Source: Xiphophorus maculatus (Eukaryota; Chordata; Actinopteri; Cyprinodontiformes; Poeciliidae). Taken from it: a stretch of DNA of 64,000 nucleotides. The translations under genes and the position numbers were made by a program. The notes beneath the pieces were generated by a model. It saw only the letters and a program-made list of their open reading frames with translations. It did no database searches and had not been told where the DNA came from. Shown piece by piece: positions 43,201 to 55,400 of this stretch; the first letter of the stretch is position 1; every line of letters starts with the position of its first letter. Where the stretch lies: assembly GCF_002775205.1 (NCBI RefSeq), contig NC_036459.1, positions 16,786,312 through 16,850,311 on the forward strand. Direction: 5' to 3'.

Positions 43201-46200
43201 AGTTTGATCATTTACCATTTATATAAATGAAATGTGCAAAGTTTTCTGTCGGCACATTCTGTTTCTCAAGTTCAGTCAAAATTCAAATGTCTAACATAAA
43301 AAAGGAATATATTGACAATTAACAAATGGACAGAAAGATATTTATGTAAATGGAAAGAAATGACTAAAACAGCTGAGGTGGCAAACTAAAAATACAACTT
43401 GCTTTAGCTTTGGTTTGAGAAACTCTCCAGTCGGCTCATTCACATTCACCACAATAACTGCACCCATTTCCTTATGATGCTGTTCCTTGACAACCACCAA
43501 AAAGACAATCTATGTTTAAAATCCTACGCAGTAGGCACTTCTAACATTTACTACATGCCAAGTAAATGGGATGTTTTTTTACATCTGACTGGAATGTGGA
43601 GCTTCCAGTCCTGCTTCCAGAACTTACAGCTCATCGTTCTTATAACTACCTCACAAGGTGGATCAGACGTTTCACGTCAATGGGTCGATTTCAACCCTCA
43701 CGCCATAATTGCAAGGTGTAAAAAAAATATGCATAAATTATGGGCAGAAAGGATGACCTGAAACGGTGGAACGAGAAAACCTATTTTCTTACAGAGGAAG
43801 GCTTTCCTACAGATTCTGAATAGAAAAATATAAGCAAATTGAAGGCTACAGCTGCTGTCGTAAATTTCCTTAAAAATGTGAACAAATAGGAAGTTTCTCT
43901 GTCAGCCTTTCAGTGTTCTTATATCTTCTTGTTTCAGTTTAACTCTTACTATCTTGCTTTCTGTGTGTTTTCCTAATTTTTCTGAACAGATCTCCTGTGT
44001 GGAACAACACTGGTGTCAGTTTGACCTTTCACATCCCCACCACTGAAACTAGAAGAGTGGTCAAAATGTGTGTTCTTCTGCCTGATGGTAGTTGCCACGG
44101 AAACACTGTAATCTTCTATCAGTCGTCCCCAGTCTGCACTGACATAGTACCTCGGAGCAGCTGGAGGAGGTATTTGAGCATTCCTGCAAAAGTTTCCATC
44201 AGCTACAGATGGAAACCCTTAATTGTCTAATTAATTAATTGTCTAATTAAGGGTACTCTAGTGTAAAGTGCTTTGAGTAGTCACTGTTACTAGAAAATGC
44301 TACAGAGTCAGTCCATTTATGACCACAGAGTATCCAACATCTGTATGTACGTCTGGCAGGACGATGCACCACATCACAAAGCTCAGATCATCTCCAACTG
44401 GTTTAAAAAAACAAGACCATGAGTTCACTGTACGTCCCCAGACTTCAGATTTTTTTATCAAAAGCACTTTTGGGATGTGGAATGATTGACTATCTTGGAT
44501 GTCTTGTTGACAATTCTACAGTAACTGAGTTGTGCTGTCATGTGGATATGAACCAGAGTCTCTGAGAGGTTTCCAACACCTTGTTGAGTTCATGCCACAA
44601 AGACTCAAGGCAAACATCCCTGCATCAATTTGAAGGCAAATTTTGTCCAAGCAGATACTAGAACGATATAACTATTAGTGGTCAGAGATTGAATATGGGA
44701 TTATAATTGATATAGTAAGTCATTTCACAGCTTGTAGTTAATTTTTGGCAGCACCTTGCTAATTGACGTGCTTAACTTGATTAGTTTTTCAACAACTTTG
44801 CAAATTGCGTCAGTCACAAGTAGAGAGTGTGAAGGAGTCACTTCCTCAAAGAAATTTCTCACTACAAGACTCGTACATGTAGCTACAGAAACTTAAACAA
44901 TTACATTTCCTTAGATCAGAAGATATTTGAAAGCACTTTCAAGAGACATGAAGGTTTTTTGATTCAGTTATATTCCTTGCTATGCTCATTTTTACCACTA
45001 AGCAACTAGAAAAGAATGATCATTCCAATTTTCAAAAATTAAAGTTACTGGGTTTTTTTGTTGTTGTTGTTTTACAAAGCTGGTCATCCTAGTACAGCAA
45101 TTATCTGTTGTTCTAAAGCTACAACTTGCCCATAAAAGACTCCTATAAATATAAGTGAATTAGGTATTTTTAGTAACTTATCTGTCTATGTTCCCAACAA
45201 TGAATCTCACTCTGGAGTCGTTTGTACTCACAATGTTTGGAACAGAATTTTAATCCTCCAGTGCTACAGTATGTTTTTTGTTTGATTTTTGCCACAGAGC
45301 AGTAGAATATGGTTTGTGATGCTTAATGTTTAATTTGCCTTTGAACACTCTGAAGCACGTCTATGTTTATTCAGTTGGCTGTTTGTAAGCACATAGCATT
45401 TCCTATGAGCACCTGAATACAGTGGGACTTAACATTTTATGAGAAAGTGTTAGTAGAACGATGAGTAAAGAAAACCTTCTCTGTATATCAAACGTCCTCT
45501 AATCTGACTGCCACTACATGCCCTGCAGTGGGAAGAGGAAGGTCAAACTCATTGGGACACACCTGGAGTTTGTGGATGGGCTGATGCAGAGCCACGCCCA
45601 GCATCAAGTGTTGCTTCCCAGGAACAGCAGCAGTCAGGAGGTAGTTCTGCAAACTGTCTGTGGTGAATATATTTTTAAAGGCACCATTTTGAATCCAAGA
45701 TCAAATTACAAATGATATAAAACAACTGCTGTAATAAAAAACAGAAGGGAAAATAAACAGCATTCGCAAATGAGGTGAATGCTGCTACTACTGAAGTGGA
45801 GGTGAAGAATGATTAAAACTTAGTTACAAATGGTCAGAGGTGAATGGGTGAAAATGTTTTGGGGCTATAGAATTGAGTATCCTGTGCATAACAGTAAAAG
45901 TATTGTCTTTCTGGAATAAGAAATACATATTCACATATCTGTTTATGTTGAACGGTTAAATAATGAATATAAGGGGCCTTAACACTGAGCCTTGGGGCAC
46001 ACCAGAAGAGATTTTAAATTTACTTGAAGGATGGGAGGATGAACGGTTTGTGGCTGAAAAGATACAACGTTACATGACATGTTGTCTGACTATTGTAAAT
46101 GTTTTAACATAAAATCTCTTTGACCGAACAATTTTAAAATAATTTGCAGACTCTCACCTATGATACGCCTACAGCAGAAAGCAGTCAGATTTGCTGCAGC

Positions 46201-47582
46201 ACCGTTTTTATGAAAGTAGCCAATCAAACAGTGGCCTGTTTGGTCAAACTAACGTACTATCCTGATCCGGAGTTTACCGGCTTCACTACAGAGAGGCTGA
46301 GAAATGATGCCCGTGTTGTTATTCACGTAAGTATTTTTTTTAAAAATATGACCCAACAAGTGACTTGTGTTTCTCAAAGGTTACAGTTTGTTTCTGTTTC
46401 ATTTCAGAAAAGTTCAGATAAACTGGAGATGACAGCAGCAGAGTTGTTGGTGTGGGGCATTGAGGGTGAAAAACAACATCCCTGTGTCAAAGTTAAAGAA
46501 AACCATAACAAGACAGACTCCTTTATCTGTGACATCCAAGGAGTTAACAATACTAACTTCAGGGCTATAAAGGTAAGTTATTTTTAGTATTTGGTTGTAA
46601 TTTAACAGTTTAGTTGCACTTTGTTGGTGTGGTTGTGTGTTTTATGCTTGTTCAGTTATTTTTTGGGATTATGATTTTCTGTTGCTCACCCTGCTGGGCT
46701 GACCGGGTTTGAACAGAGGAGCAAAGACTGAAAGACGGGGAGGATACAAGCAACTCCCAAACATTCTCTCTGAAAAATCCCAGCTGATTTGACAAATGCC
46801 TAAAAGATCTATAACAGCCAGATGTTTAAGTGCATAAAGCCAACAGTTCTGCTAATATAACCACCGAGGAATCAATAGCTGCCATTTTAAAATCCAATAC
46901 CACTTTTACACATACATAAACTTGTAAATTGGGAAATTTTGAAATTAATCTCTGTAATAGATTGTTTTTGATAATTTTGACTAAATCTTTAAAGTGCAGC
47001 TTACAACAAGGGTTAAAGCAAGAGAGTTAATCAGTGAATTCAAAACATACTAGATGCAGACTTTTACCACATAATAGAAAAAAAAAACTTTTTTATTCTT
47101 TTCTTGCAAGAATGTTCTTACTGGTTTGAACCAAACAAATGTGTCTTACAATAAACTACACAAATATGTCATGTATTCTCATCTTTTCATAGTTACTGTC
47201 TGAAGTTTACCTCAATATATCAACAAAAATGTTCCAATGCTGTTTTAAATTTGACTCCAGATTAAATATGGTGGCACAACTGTGTGGATGCAGACTCTGA
47301 CTTCATTACATGTGGGCCTTCTGATTCTACATTTTCTTCTCAAATGCTCTATTCTTACTGGTAAGTTTTCTATGAGCTATACCAGAATATATTTTTCTAT
47401 TTACAGTTTTTTTTTCAATGTAAATTTCATAAATCAAATAGTCAGAGTGGGGTAAAGACCAAGATGCTTTTGTCTTTATCCCAAAGACAAAAGTTTTATG
47501 GTTCCAATAAAAACCTGATTTTCTTTCAGTGCTGGTGGTTTTCTGTCAGTGGCAAAAGAGACAAGAAAGTTCTGATTACTGA
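37222..47582 (+). CDS. plxnc1: plexin-C1-like receptor without cytoplasmic GAP domain, complete
   Basis: 16 coding exons: 37222-38220, 39214-39336, 40078-40212, 40301-40401, 40476-40581, 40667-40829, 41298-41400, 41844-41919, 42062-42109, 42241-42374, 43990-44169, 45529-45640, 46150-46326, 46408-46572, 47261-47360 and 47530-47582. Phases join without a break: 2,775 nt, 924 residues. Signal peptide MILLLGLLCAVWVEPAWS. Sema domain to about residue 420. A first PSI has ACLSAQDPLCVWC (about 440) and CTFEDHC. A second PSI has CRQCISSGCQWMENSCSW (about 577-595). IPT repeats run from about 619 to 870 (DVISVTPSVVSVYG; KVKLIGTHLEFVDG). The membrane segment is about 890-913 with His898 and Lys902, then an 11-residue tail WQKRQESSDY-type and TGA. 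Order and spacing follow plexin-C1, the SEMA7A receptor, but its RasGAP region (several hundred residues) is absent; only 1.4 kb lies before the next gene. A poly(A) signal is at 48138-48143. Confidence 0.88.
39656..39749 (+). promoter_or_regulatory. CCAAT cluster with TATA-like box in plexin intron 2
   Basis: CCAAT at 39656-39660, 39688-39692 and 39719-39723, and ATTGG at 39664-39668. Two of these lie in a perfect 11-bp inverted repeat (ATTGGCTGTGG/CCACAGCCAAT). A TTTATATGG follows at 39741-39749. This could be an NF-Y promoter or a solo-LTR remnant. Confidence 0.35.
44330..44665 (+). mobile_element. Tc1/mariner-like transposase remnant
   Basis: A frame-broken translation gives WQDDAPHHKAQIISNWF, then CTSPDF and, further on, GFQHLVEFMPQRLKA. 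These are the catalytic Asp and C-terminal blocks of Tc1-like transposases. No terminal repeats were found. It lies in the intron between plexin exons 11 and 12. Confidence 0.6.
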
Positions 47583-48685
47583 TCGTTTCTCAGCCAGAGG
47601 ATCACTGAGAACAAGTACAGCCCAAGGATTCTAAACGTGTACATCGTGATCTTTGCTTTGTGTTTACATTTTTAAACGTTGCAGTATTTTCTAACATCCT
47701 TCTGTGTCATCCAAATGTATCCACCCTGAACCATAAGTGAACTAAATGGCTGAACACCTAGGAGCTGTTGAATTGCCTTAAGAAAAGTCACTGAAAGCAC
47801 TCGCTATGAAAATACAGACAACCTCCAGAAAGTTATATATTATCATGTGTGTTACCATGACAACTGACACAACTATACATTACTGTCAACACATGACCAC
47901 TGTCCCTTTTAGTCAGCGTGTTGATTTCGATGAGTGGATGGACCAGAACCTCCTCTGCAGTGACGGCATCTGCTGAACTGAAGCAGCGACTCTGAATGTA
48001 ATTTTTTTTTCCAAGTGAAAGTGCAAGAAATGTGAATATGTACATTTGCACATCTGCAATGTATAGTTACATTATATACTTGGTGAAGTGTTTTTCCTTT
48101 TTTTTTTGTAAGGTTGACAGCATTTTGTCATGACCTAAATAAAAAAAATGATTTAACAAATTTCAAACTGGTTTTACTGAACTACATCAACTTCTACAAC
48201 ATTTAAGCTCCCTTTTGAATCAATGCAGTATTTTTTAATTGAATTGAATTACAACAATACTATTGCAATAATATGAAGTCAAGGGAACAGGAAGAGGATT
48301 AATGAGTCGTCTGGGACCAGATTCAAAATAGGAATCTTGCAACAGAGAATGCTTGATTTGTCAGAAAGGCAACACTATCATCGTGGGTTAGACTAAAATG
48401 TAGACAAGAATCGGGAAGGTAAAATGATTAAATAAAATTTGAATTAAAAAATGGAAAGAAAAAAAAACAGGGAGCCAGGAAATGACAGACTGGGTGACAT
48501 GGAGCAAAATAAAGGAACTAGTGAGAACTGAGTGAAAGAGAGCAGGATAAAACATGGAAGCTCGGCTACTAGACAACGGACCGCACTAATTTAAAAAATG
48601 GGAGCAGCTGTGAGGGGAGAGCAGAAGGCAGACTAAGGGAGAGAAAGAGAGCGAGAGAGAGAATTATCTTTATGAATAAATAAAT
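47583..48685. other. 3' UTR of the plexin-like gene and short spacer
   Basis: The likely transcript end is just after AATAAA at 48138-48143. I searched the rest for plexin GAP or RBD coding on both strands and found none. Confidence 0.55.
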
Positions 48686-49141
48686 AACAACTCAGAGTCT
48701 GATGAAAGTAAAGACAGAAGCCAAAGCTGACCACAAAAAAACCCAGAAAGGGTACGACGACTGTACGAATGTATTTTTTGTTTTGTTCCATATTTTAAAT
48801 CAGTTTAGTCGGTGGTCTCATTAATTGAGGCTTTTTGGTTGTTTGACTGTTTCCAGTAGTGACAACACATGAAGCCCCGCCCTCTGACCCCCTTCTCCCC
48901 GGCCCTGGATGTCAGCTGATGTCAAACTTTCCCAGTAGCCAGTGAATAACAGAGATCTGAGAGGTGTTGGTTATTCATTGCACAGTTAAATTCGAATCCT
49001 TTCCCAGTCAGATCGCAGGACTTTAAACCCTCTTCTTCTTCTTTCACTTCCTATTTTTAAAGAAGTTGTTTCTCGTGGGAAAGCTGTGAGCAGCTTCTTG
49101 TTTTTCCATCAGCAGGAAACATTTTAAGGACTTCTTTAAAG
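48686..49141 (+). promoter_or_regulatory. Promoter and non-coding first exon of slc38a copy 3
   Basis: 48686-48870 is the block also found as an orphan at 9703-9925. A GC box (ccccgccc) lies at about 48876, followed by C-rich sequence to 48910. The first exon ends at 49141 with donor GTAAGA. A 'cttctttaaag' end is shared with copy 2 (27207). Confidence 0.55.
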
Positions 49142-49566
49142 GTAAGAAGACTATTTTAGCTCGACGGCATGTTTTTGTTGATCATGTGCACCATGTGCAA
49201 ACTGTGCCCTGTTTTAATCAACACTGACATGTTCTGAAGAATTATATAATGATAATATTGCAAATATATAACCTCAGGTGACCCCATTCATTTCAAAAAC
49301 CAATTCCAGGTGTATGATATGTTTTTAAACAATGTGGCAGAGATATTTGTTTTTACCAAGACCTACATGTGAACAATGCCAAAGTTTAGACCCTATTTGT
49401 ACCAGGAAGATTTCTTTAGTAAACTGAGACAAAATCTAAAGATCTAAAGTATGCTTTGGCTGTCAAGGCTCTTTACAAAAAACATATATATCCAATTCAT
49501 GCTTATCACAATGAATTAAAATAAATGTTAGAATTTCCCACCTCAATTTGTCATTTCAGCTCCAAC

Positions 49567-52366
49567 ATGACAGACACTCCTCGAAAAGACGACAGCAGCA
49601 GGTCCAACAGCGAGGACTCTCCGTCCCCTAACCGTCCTCTCCATGGGTGAGACTAGTATTAAAATGTCCTCACCGACACACACAAGAGCTTTTTAAGTAT
49701 TCTCTCATTTAAAACACAATTTCCTGTTTTCTTTTGAAAGGCAAAACCCTGATTTAGACGCAGAGAGTCAAACCTTCCTGCCTAAACATAACGCAGGCAA
49801 AAAGTATGAAACTAGATATGTGATTTGAAGAAGTTTATTAATTTTTACTGCTGATTTTTTTTTTTTGGTAACTCTATGTCTTCTTCTCCTTGTCACAGTG
49901 CCTCCGTCAGCATGTCCGTCTTCAACCTGGGCAACGCCATCATGGGCAGCGGCATCCTAGGTCTGTCCTTCGCCATGGCCAACACCGGCATCGCCCTGTT
50001 TGTGTAAGCACTTTTCCATCACCTAAAATCTGAAACCTCATGTTAGTGTAGCCGGTTTTGGGGAAGTGTTGCTTTAAAAGTGTTGTTCCCCGATCTCTGG
50101 AAGACTTGCTGTAACTCCGTTCGGTTCACATAGACTTAAATAACAAGCAGTGCCTTGGATTCCCCTTCACTTTGTTACTGTTGAAAGAAGAGAGATGATA
50201 AGAGGAAATGATCACAAGAAGCAGGTGTAGCAGTAACACCGCAGCTGTTTGTACCACAGCGGCAGACAGTGGGTGGGTGCTCTGGTCTGGTTTAATTACA
50301 CCACCTTTTTCATGTTTACTTTTTCTAGGGCTACAAGCCAAATTAGCAGCTAAATGTAGGAATGAAGTCAAGACAAATGTTGAAAGTGAGTAAAATCATG
50401 AACTTGAGCAGCCCACAGTCACTCTGTAAACGGGGGTCTCTCTCTTTGGTCTCAATGAGAAACAAAAACCAGTACGCCCGACTCTGTGGAAGCTGACGTT
50501 CACACACCAATGGTGCTAAACACCTGCGAACTGCCGGGACACGTCCTCCTTCCTATACTAGTCTTTTTATTAGGAATGATGATCATTTGTTAAACTAAAC
50601 ACTTTTAGTGAAACAAGAGCGAAAAGGAGCTGACAGCAAGAAAGGGTCAAAATAGAGAGAGAGAGTACAGGGAGAAACAGACGACCATTGAACAAATATA
50701 TACATTTAAGCACAAGCTATCAGCAAAAAATCTTACTGTGCCCATTTAGCTATCATGTAACTTGTAGCATTTATCACCAAGACCCACTTTTTATTTGTTT
50801 ATTGGCAATAAACACAAGTCATCTTCAGCTGAAGACCTTTTCTCTCTCCTGCATTTACAGGATTCTCCTGGTTGTTGTTGCCGTTTTCTCCTTGTATTCT
50901 GTTCACTTGTTGCTAAAGACAGCAAATGAAGCAGGTGAGCAGCAGCTCTGACTTTCTAGCAACTTTTCATGTTGGATCACATTTAAATTTTAGATGTAAA
51001 ACTCTCTACGTTTCCCCTCTTTTCTCAGGTGCTGTTGTTTACGAGTCACTGGGTCACAAGGCCTTTGGGATCCCAGGAAAACTGGCTGCTTCCTGGTCCA
51101 TCACCATGCAGAACATTGGAGGTGAAGGACTGACCTTGTGTTCCAGCAACATGATTGTGTTTTATAGCGTTTTAACCAAATCAAGTAACCGTTACCTGCA
51201 GTTGCTATATAAAATACTACATATCAGATATGACTTAAAAGACATCCGACGTCATCATTTAATACCTTGAAATTGAGGCTCTGTCTCTTTAAGAAATTCT
51301 TTCTCTTTTTGACACACCGCCTTCAGGAAGTCGTCAGAACATGGCTCCTCTATTCAACAGTGTATTTACCAGTGTTGCACTTAGAAGTGGCTTTTTAGCT
51401 CCTGAAATATTAAACATCTCTATATGGAAATTTATTTGATGAACTTTTCATCTTTTCTGTGTTTTTATCAGCCATGTCGAGTTACCTCTTCATCATCAAA
51501 TATGAACTCCCCATTGTCATTCAGTCCTTTACTGGAGCAAATGATGGGTGAGTAACGAAAACAAAGAAATAGCAGAATTGGTTCCCATGGTTGCTGTAAA
51601 TGTCATCATTTCCTGCTTAATACATTTACAGTTTTAGTTTTGCTGCAATTTTCAGGCACAAAATCAAATTAGTCTATATTGTGACATTTTATAATTGTGC
51701 TGCTCACACCGGCAGCATGTTGCTCTGTTACCTATAATCAAAAAAATTTTTCTTTTTAAAAAGTTAATTATTTTTTTATTGTTTTTGGCAGACAAATTAA
51801 AATCAGTTTTGGAGAATTATTCTCTAGTTTTGGACAGAACAGATTGTGCAGATAGAACAATTTTTTGCTGATACTTGTTTTTGTTTTTTTGTGGATCGTT
51901 TGTTGTGCTGTGTAACCAAAGTTACACAGCACCATCTGAAGGCCTGTGCAAAAAAGACCTTAGGAAGAGCGGGAGAGACGACGATTTGGAATACTGGACC
52001 GATTAAAAACAATATTCACAAAAATGTAGGCTTGATTAAAAATACTGTTTAAAATTTAGGTTTAAAAGATACTTTAATCTGACATGTGAGCCTCATCGGA
52101 ACAAACCCAAAGCTAAAAAGTCGGACAGGCGCAACGGTTCTTGTTTTGAGTGTCCAGATAAAATTAACTATATTTTCTCATCAGATTCTGTCACATATAT
52201 GATTCTATCAATTTAAAAATGTATTTGCGTGTTTCAGTGAATGGTACATCTATGGAGATTACCTTATAATTCTGGTCTCGATTATTGTTATCCTGCCTCT
52301 CTCATTACTCAGGAATTTAAGTAAGGAGTGTGTGCGTGTGCGTTCGTGTGGGTGGGCGTGTGTGTG

Positions 52367-52407
<41 letters not shown>

Positions 52408-55400
52408 TTGTGAGTGTGAGAACCAGGTTTTTATATCCTTGTGGGGACCTATTTGTGTCTACAATGTGGGGTTGTGAGGACCACTTCACCTTGTGGGGAC
52501 ATTTTCTTGTTCCCCATGAGGAGAAATGCTGTTAGGGTTAGGGTTAGGCTGTAGAAAATGAATGGGAGTCAATGTTAAGTCCCCACAAGATACAAAAACA
52601 TGACTGTGTGTCACAAAATGTTGTTCCTTATAAAGGTAGAAGCGCTTGCTTTAAAACAGAAATGACTTTCTTTCCTTCTTCCTTAGGTAGTCTTGGTTAC
52701 ACCAGTGGTCTATCTTTGCTCTGCATGGTGTTTTTTCTGATTGTGGTAAGAACTTGGAAACAATCAACCGTTTCATTTATAACCCTATGAATGAAAAGCA
52801 TTGTTTAGCTTTTTAAATATTAAAAAAGGACCAAAATTATATTTCCTTTTATATTCCTGCAGGTGATCATAAAGAAGTTCCAGATTCCATGCCCTCTGCC
52901 TGTTCCTGACTCTGGAAATAAAACCATGCATATGTTCAACAGCGACAACGCCACTACAGATGATGACACTTGCAAGCCTAAATACTTTGTCTACAACTCA
53001 CAGGTAAATCAATCTATTGCAAATTATACAGCTATGAATATTTAAATAATACTCAAAGAATAACTTCTAACCTTTATATTTTTCCATCTCTCCAGACTGT
53101 CTATGCTATACCCATCATCACTTTTGCCTTCGTGTGCCATCCTACTATCCTACCCATGTATGATGAGCTCAAAGAGTAAGTGCTGCTGCATGGATTTAAC
53201 TCAAAGTTCTATAATGTTTAAACTACACCAATGTTATATTTCTTTAAAGTTTGGTCTGGTGTCTAAATAAAACTCTCCTTCCCTGAACAGCCGGTCACGC
53301 CGAAAGATGCAGAATGTGGCCAACGTGTCCTTCCTGGCCATGTTCATCATGTACCTGCTGGCTGCCCTCTTCGGATACCTCACCTTCAACAGTAAGTTGG
53401 GCAAGATTTAAAAACTACTTTGTAGTGGGAGCGTGATCTGGAGATGAAATTCAGCCCTTTAGATTGGCTTAAGATTTGCAATGGAACTTTTCCTCAATGC
53501 ACTTCTATTTCTATACAAGAACAGAATTTCAAACTTTTCTATAGATCCTACTTTACCCCTGTTCGTCTTCAGAGAATGTTCCCCAACCGTTCCAATCTGT
53601 GCTGCAAATGTTTGAGGCACAGATTGAGGAACTTTTCTCCATCTATTCTGGTCATGTGATTTATGAAGGACCTTTTGGAGGGACGTACATTTGGTGACTG
53701 AAAAGGTTCTGGGTGTTCGCTTTTCTTTGTCTCCTGTGTTCTATCTTCTAAATGTTTCCCCCAATCATTTGGATGCACATTCTAAATCCTTGTTTACAAT
53801 TCTTCAATTTCTTGCCAAGAAATGTATTTTGTTACAACGGACTTCTCCTTCTGCCCCCACAGTAAATATGTGGCTCACACAGATATCTGTTATCCTTCCT
53901 GACCCATGACCTCAATCACATATCAGATACATTTTTGACCCTTGAGTCTTTTCTGCTTGGTCCCTAGGATTTTATTTTATTTTTATTTTTTATTATTATT
54001 ATTATTTTGTTTTATAGCTCTATTTATTCTTGCCTGCTTTTGTTTCTCCGCTCTTGATGGCTGAGGGGTGACGTGGACTGGAGGAGAGGATTGACACCCT
54101 GTTTCTCGTGCATGTGGGGTATTTTGTTGTAGTTTGTTTGTTTGTTTTTATGTGTGTGGCGGCACAGGTTTCTTCTTTGTTCTTTATATTGTAACGAATC
54201 TAAAATTAATAAAAATAATATTAAAATATATAAAGAACTACAGTGTAGTAGCTTTAGGTCATTAGCAGCAGTTAGATCCATCAGATGCCATGGCATACAG
54301 TAGCTAATAATGACTGACAGCTTGTGAATTCCAGGTTTGGACCCATTTTGCCTTCAAAATTGTCTGACTTTGGAACGCCATGGCAGCAACAAGTTGTCGA
54401 AAACATTTTAGTCTGTCTTGGCTTGATGACATCCGATAATTATTTCAGGTTTGTTGGCTAAACTTCAAAGAATTATGAATCATTCAAAATGCAGAAAGAT
54501 GTCCGTAGTTTATTTCATTCATTTTTTATTTTATTTTTATTTTTTGCTCCACTGGCCGCAACACAGCTGCAGCTAACAAGCACAAAGGCCTGACTGTTCA
54601 GCAGTTGTGCTAAGCATTACTTGCTTAATCATATTAACATACTAATATTTTTGATTTGGTTCTAAACAGCTTGTGGAAGTTAAAATGCTAAAGGTTGTGC
54701 TAACACATTACGTTGTTTCATTACACCAGTTACAATAAAATTATGGAGAGATGCTAACATGGTGGTTTTATTTTTGGAAAAACAATAGAGCTTGTGTGTG
54801 ACAATGGAGCAGCTTGATGAGGTAGCATGTGGTTTGGTTAGCCAGCAGCAGAGTCTTGTATCAATTACTTTCCATGGTGAACCATAAAGTACAATAGTTG
54901 AGTCTGAAGGTGACGAAGCCACAGATGAGAATTTGATCAGCTGAGAATCAGAGACGAACGGTAACTTTTAGATGACAGGAGGCAATTCTTAGGATGTGGT
55001 TGATGTGGTAGAATATGGAGAGATTACTGTCAAAGATGACTCCCAAGGTCGCAGGTGTCAGTGGAGCAAGACAAAGTGGGGTTGTCAGTGGTGAAACTGA
55101 AGTTGATGGCAGTTTCGGTGAGGAGTTTGGGACAGACAACCATGATGTCTGGCTTGTCACAGTTGAGTTGGAGAAAGTTTGAGTGCATCAGTGACATCAG
55201 GTCAGTGTGGAGTAACCTATCATCGGCATAGCAGTGGAAGTGGAACCCAGGGGCATCATGTACAGGATGGATGATAGAGGGCCAAGCACCAAGCCGAGGG
55301 GATGCCTTGTGATTGAAGATAGTTGGAGAAGGTGCAGTTGTTGGTTCTGATGAAGGGTATTGTATTAGGTATGTTTTATCTTTTGTGTTAGCATGTTAAT

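Noticed and set aside
52531-52548. Three telomere-like TTAGGG units
   Set aside because: Too short for an interstitial telomere; part of a common fish repeat that also holds 'gtggggac' blocks.
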